This document shows, one piece after another, positions 30,378-33,155 of a stretch of DNA of 33,155 nucleotides. The DNA is from Euprymna scolopes. Taxonomy: Eukaryota; Mollusca; Cephalopoda; Sepiida; Sepiolidae. The DNA is taken from positions 112,315,917 to 112,349,071 of the forward strand of contig CM044489.1 in the NCBI GenBank assembly GCA_024364805.1, written 5' to 3'. Numbering within the stretch: position 1 is the stretch's first letter; each line of letters opens with the position of its first letter. Under the pieces are notes generated by a model, which did no database searches, was not told where the DNA came from, and was given only the letters and a program-made list of their open reading frames with translations. The position numbers and the translations under genes are program-made.

Positions 30378-30828
30378 TACAAGAACAATATAACGAATAA
30401 GCGTTACAGGGAATGAAGAACACCAAAACTGTATAACTACAAGTTCTACACCCCTATCATGCATCACCCCCATAGTTTCACCACCGCTCCTCCCAATAAA
30501 GAATTAACACCAAAGAGCCAAGAAGGGTCAAGAAGGACTGAAACACCGATGAGAGGCGCCAGCCAGGCCTCGGTTGAACAAGCGCAAAGAGAACTGGGAC
30601 TTTGGGAGACTTAGTCCCATTCAAATTCCAGTATAAACCAATGGCCACTGTCGGCGACAATCAATGGTAAGTGGCTGTTGCGATGATACAAATTCATTTG
30701 CAAATGCTATAGAAGGAGGTGGAGAGAACTGGACGTCTGGGGAGACTTGTTGTCACTCAACCTCCAGAGAAGATCTCAGGTTCCCAATCAGATCGTTTGT
30801 TGACTTTTGTGAAAGCTCAATATGAGCC

Positions 30829-30903
<75 letters not shown>
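30829..30903. repeat. (AAT)n microsatellite at the 3' end of the RLE-type LINE
   Basis: About 75 bases of pure trinucleotide repeat in the same phase type as 28709-28782. It follows the 3' UTR end AGCTCAATATGAGCC without a separate poly(A). Confidence 0.97.
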
Positions 30904-32381
30904 TGTTGTGTCGTGGAACAACAGTGAAAATAAGAACAATCAAGTCAAGGTTCGGTTAAGGAACAAGTGTATTAATGTTAATCTGCAAAATAGGAAAGGG
31001 GGTGTATCTGCTGGGCACTCGGCTAGCAGTTGAAGTGCAGTCGCATCTTTCTCACCGGTGTTGGAATTACTAGCGCTATTTATAGTGGTAATCGCTGTAA
31101 ACTCCTCTGTTCAAGGAAGGCCGGTATAACAATAATAATAATTATGATTTTATAAATTACAGAACTAAATGTGTTCATACTGCAAAATTCGTAAGATAGA
31201 ATGAAAGAAAATTATATTGTCCAATCACGCTGGTGCTTAAATACTTAGTCTGGGCAAGAGTCTGAATTATAATAATGTACGAGTAAAGAATCTTCTACGA
31301 CACTTTCTTATTTATGGAAATCGCTAAGGACAAATCATGTAGCTGCTGTAGGATAGTAACTTATAAATAGTACTTCCAACTCAAATATTATCCTAAGATA
31401 CGTTTTAGATTCCGAAACAGATACATACAAAATAATGGAAGTATATTTTGGAGGTAGTTGAAAGCATACACATATTCCATTTTCTGTTCTCTTCATGAAA
31501 TCATACTTAAAGATACATGTTTTCATTTTATACTTTCATACTAAAACATACTTAAATATAATTTCCTTACTTATTAACTTATATGAACTACATTATTTCT
31601 TAGGTAAGGATAGCTATTCTGCTACATGGAGAGATATAAGAACGTGTATCCTCATAGAAACTTTTTTGACACTGCTGATCAAGTCTCCAAACTTCTTAGC
31701 ACACAAATGAACTGATCAAATATACATATGTATATCGACTATGGAATGATAAATTATATTGTTTAACATTTTGATAATCTCTTGATTTCTCCATATTTAA
31801 TTGTATATGATAGCATACTATGTAGTACAATGACGCTTTTAAGGTCTGATTAGCATTTTCTACAATGTAATTGCACAGAATAAAGATTATGTTCATTAAA
31901 TGGAATCGGCGCACAAAATGTCGTTTCTCCATTTTGCTGACTATTGATATCTGTTTATAATAAAGGGAAGAGAGCGAGCAATCTTTTCGTTTCGACGTCA
32001 GTGAAAATAACGCGAAATAAGAAATCGGTCGCCACTCTTGATAATCGATTATAGATAAGCACATCGACTTGGAAATTTTTTTTATATCCAATGGTTGATC
32101 GGTTGAATCGAGCTGTGCAGTAGATTCGTATCGGACTTATCGGCGCAGAAAAACGAATACAGCTCGCATGGCTTGTCTAAGAAAGAGAAATAAAAAAAAA
32201 TTGAAATGATTCCGAACATAAATTGTTTGAAATAAAGCTGTGGAATCGATTCATGTAATATTCAATATCTGTTTCTTACATATTTTCAAACAATTGTATT
32301 CTCCAATGCTTAAGAAACAATGAAAAACACTATATAATATTAGCGTAGTTGTGCGATTTTTACGCATGATTTTGTGTTGAA
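30904..32381. other. No recognisable gene (~1.48 kb)
   Basis: A short (AAT)4-like tract lies near 31131. From about 31140 on the sequence is AT-rich, with only short AT-driven frames (31335-31526, 31495-31710, 31696-32091) that resemble no family I know. A small bulged hairpin at 32109-32166 (CGAGCTGT...ATTCGT against ACGAATACAGCTCG) is the only structure noted. Confidence 0.5.
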
Positions 32382-32505
32382 GTCGTGGCTATACGACGTA
32401 ATCCTGGTCACGCACCGATTTTTATTAGATCATCAAAGTTAAGCAACGTTGAGCCTGTTCAGGTTCCGGCGGGTTAATATTTGGAAATAGCAGGCGTTGT
32501 ATGTA
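32382..32505 (+). pseudogene. 5S rRNA-like sequence (pseudogene or 5S-derived SINE head)
   Basis: The length (~124) and the order of blocks follow animal 5S rRNA: GTCGTGGCTATACGACGT for the 5' arm, GCACCGATTTT, then GATCATCAAAGTTAAGCAAC containing the internal A-box region. GTTGAGCCTGTTCAG, TATTTGGAAATAG (usual tacttggatgg) and GGCGTTGTATGTA follow at the 3' arm. The C-box region (usual GGATGGGTGACCGCCTGG) is largely lost, and several bases in conserved loops differ, so it is unlikely to be a working gene. Being single, it could be a retroposed pseudogene or the head of a SINE3-type element whose body is the unknown sequence after it. Confidence 0.75.
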
Positions 32506-33124
32506 GAGGGAATTCGACATTTCTCTACAAGAATTGCAAACCCCTAACATTGTAACCTCAACTTACCAAGATAAACACCCTACGGGGGTCGTCATGATGT
32601 CGATATTCCCTAGAAAAATGCTACATCGGAGAAAACCAACTCGATCTTCCGAGTGTGAATGCCGCCTTGTTTGAAGTCGTTTCTTAATATAAAGCATTTA
32701 AATGTGAACTTTAATTAATCCAATTCCTACAAACTGAAAAATTAGACCATACAAAGCCAAATCGTTCAAATCTAAAATTCGATCCGCTTTTAGTTAAAAG
32801 TAAAAATATTACATAACATGACGAACGTGTGTGTGAAGGATTACGAATGAAAAACGTTTAGTAGCTGAAATTAACAATTTGGAAATGGTGTTCATTGCAT
32901 TTTGCATAATAATATTTCATAGTTTCTTTCTAACATGCGAGAGATAGGGCGTTGGAGTCAATTCTGTCAAAATCGATGAATTCCTTAGTAATGCTAGAAT
33001 CCTCATCCGAGTTTTAGAATAACCATTGCTATACAGTGGATCCGGGGCTAAGATCAATGGCGCACATATATAAATGCTACATTTTATATATCATTCCAAA
33101 TTTCGTCAGTAGCATAACGTTGAT

Positions 33125-33126
<2 letters not shown>
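32506..33126. other. No recognisable gene; possible SINE body at the left end
   Basis: The first ~170 bases (to about 32675) are less AT-rich than their surroundings (for example CCCTACGGGGGTCGTCATG and CCAACTCGATCTTCCGAG). They could be the body of a 5S-headed SINE, but I cannot identify it. The rest is AT-rich without a supported feature. Confidence 0.4.

Positions 33127-33155
<29 letters not shown>
33127..33155. repeat. (TA)n microsatellite, cut by the window end
   Basis: Pure TA repeat reaching the last base. Confidence 0.95.

Larger units (their letters stand above)
28783..30828 (+). mobile_element. LINE of the restriction-like-endonuclease type (R2/R4/Dong group), 5'-truncated
   Basis: Coding runs from mid-RT to the true C-terminus at 30375-30377. 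A ~450-base 3' UTR follows that leads straight into (AAT)n. Blocks: FFIGDSLSPLLFIIAMMPL (28811), YMDDLKRF (28940), EDDYKYLGILEAD (29140s), NAWAVSLVRYSESFIGWTKE, KGGGRGLICIEDCV, SLIIAAQDNSIRTNHIKARI, a CCHC-type knuckle, an RLD..D nuclease core and a basic ELARELKGIW tail. A knuckle plus a C-terminal nuclease, with no apurinic-type endonuclease, is the mark of the RLE LINE group. A handful of frame changes and stops break it. Exact clade is inference; TAA-repeat targeting is known for Dong/R4 relatives. Confidence 0.88.

Noticed and set aside
29723-30388. Several minus-strand frames of 64-109 codons
   Set aside because: They are shadows of the + strand LINE knuckle and nuclease coding, which shows clear family motifs.
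1-33155. LTR retroelements, retroviral or other virus-like sequences, CRISPR arrays, functional tRNA genes
   Set aside because: I saw no LTR pairs, protease/integrase or capsid-type motifs, no spaced identical short repeats and no complete cloverleaf. All RT motifs found fit LINE or Penelope-like families.

Overview
This is repeat-dense, AT-rich, non-coding DNA from an animal nuclear genome. The mix points to a mollusc, most likely a cephalopod such as an octopus: many long (TA)n arrays, non-autonomous Helitrons abutting those arrays, several LINE families and a Penelope-like element. The organism call is inference from repeat style. I found no intact host protein-coding gene, no functional RNA gene, no CRISPR array, and nothing retroviral or LTR-like. 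Most longer open frames are either frames through microsatellites (poly-YI, poly-L, poly-I runs) or pieces of decayed transposon genes.

Layout. 1-545: edge of a satellite with a ~131-bp unit. 541-1135: 3' end of a LINE whose protein ends in C2H2-like fingers, with a perfect 30-bp palindrome inside. 1555-1790: part of a dispersed repeat (family A) that recurs at 6723-6905 and 7725-8128. 2266-2464: a tRNA-like SINE head joined to a Helitron-like 3' terminus. 4925-6730: 5'-truncated Jockey/CR1-like LINE (copy a, + strand). 8463-9880: Penelope-like element with RT and GIY-YIG-type remains. 9948-11738: Helitron on the minus strand with three internal ~360-bp tandem units.

11771-17800 is a nested structure. 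A + strand LINE (endonuclease, RT, zinc-finger tail) is split by a minus-strand Jockey/CR1-like LINE (copy b, 14521-17482) with its poly(A) tail and a possible target-site duplication. The host LINE's finger-coding tail resumes beyond it. 19000-19162 and 19625-20387 are two more non-autonomous Helitrons, each ending against a (TA)n array. 21450-25745 is an old minus-strand LINE (copy c), interrupted inside its RT domain by ~1.5 kb of unrecognised DNA. 27341-27528 is a long imperfect inverted repeat. 28783-30828 is a LINE of the restriction-like-endonuclease type (R2/R4/Dong group), sitting exactly between two (AAT)n arrays. 32382-32505 is a decayed 5S rRNA-like sequence.

Nothing here works together as a host pathway. 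The window records successive insertions, with microsatellites acting as landing sites. The most informative points are the nested LINEs, the (AAT)n-flanked RLE-type LINE and the repeated (TA)n-Helitron junctions.
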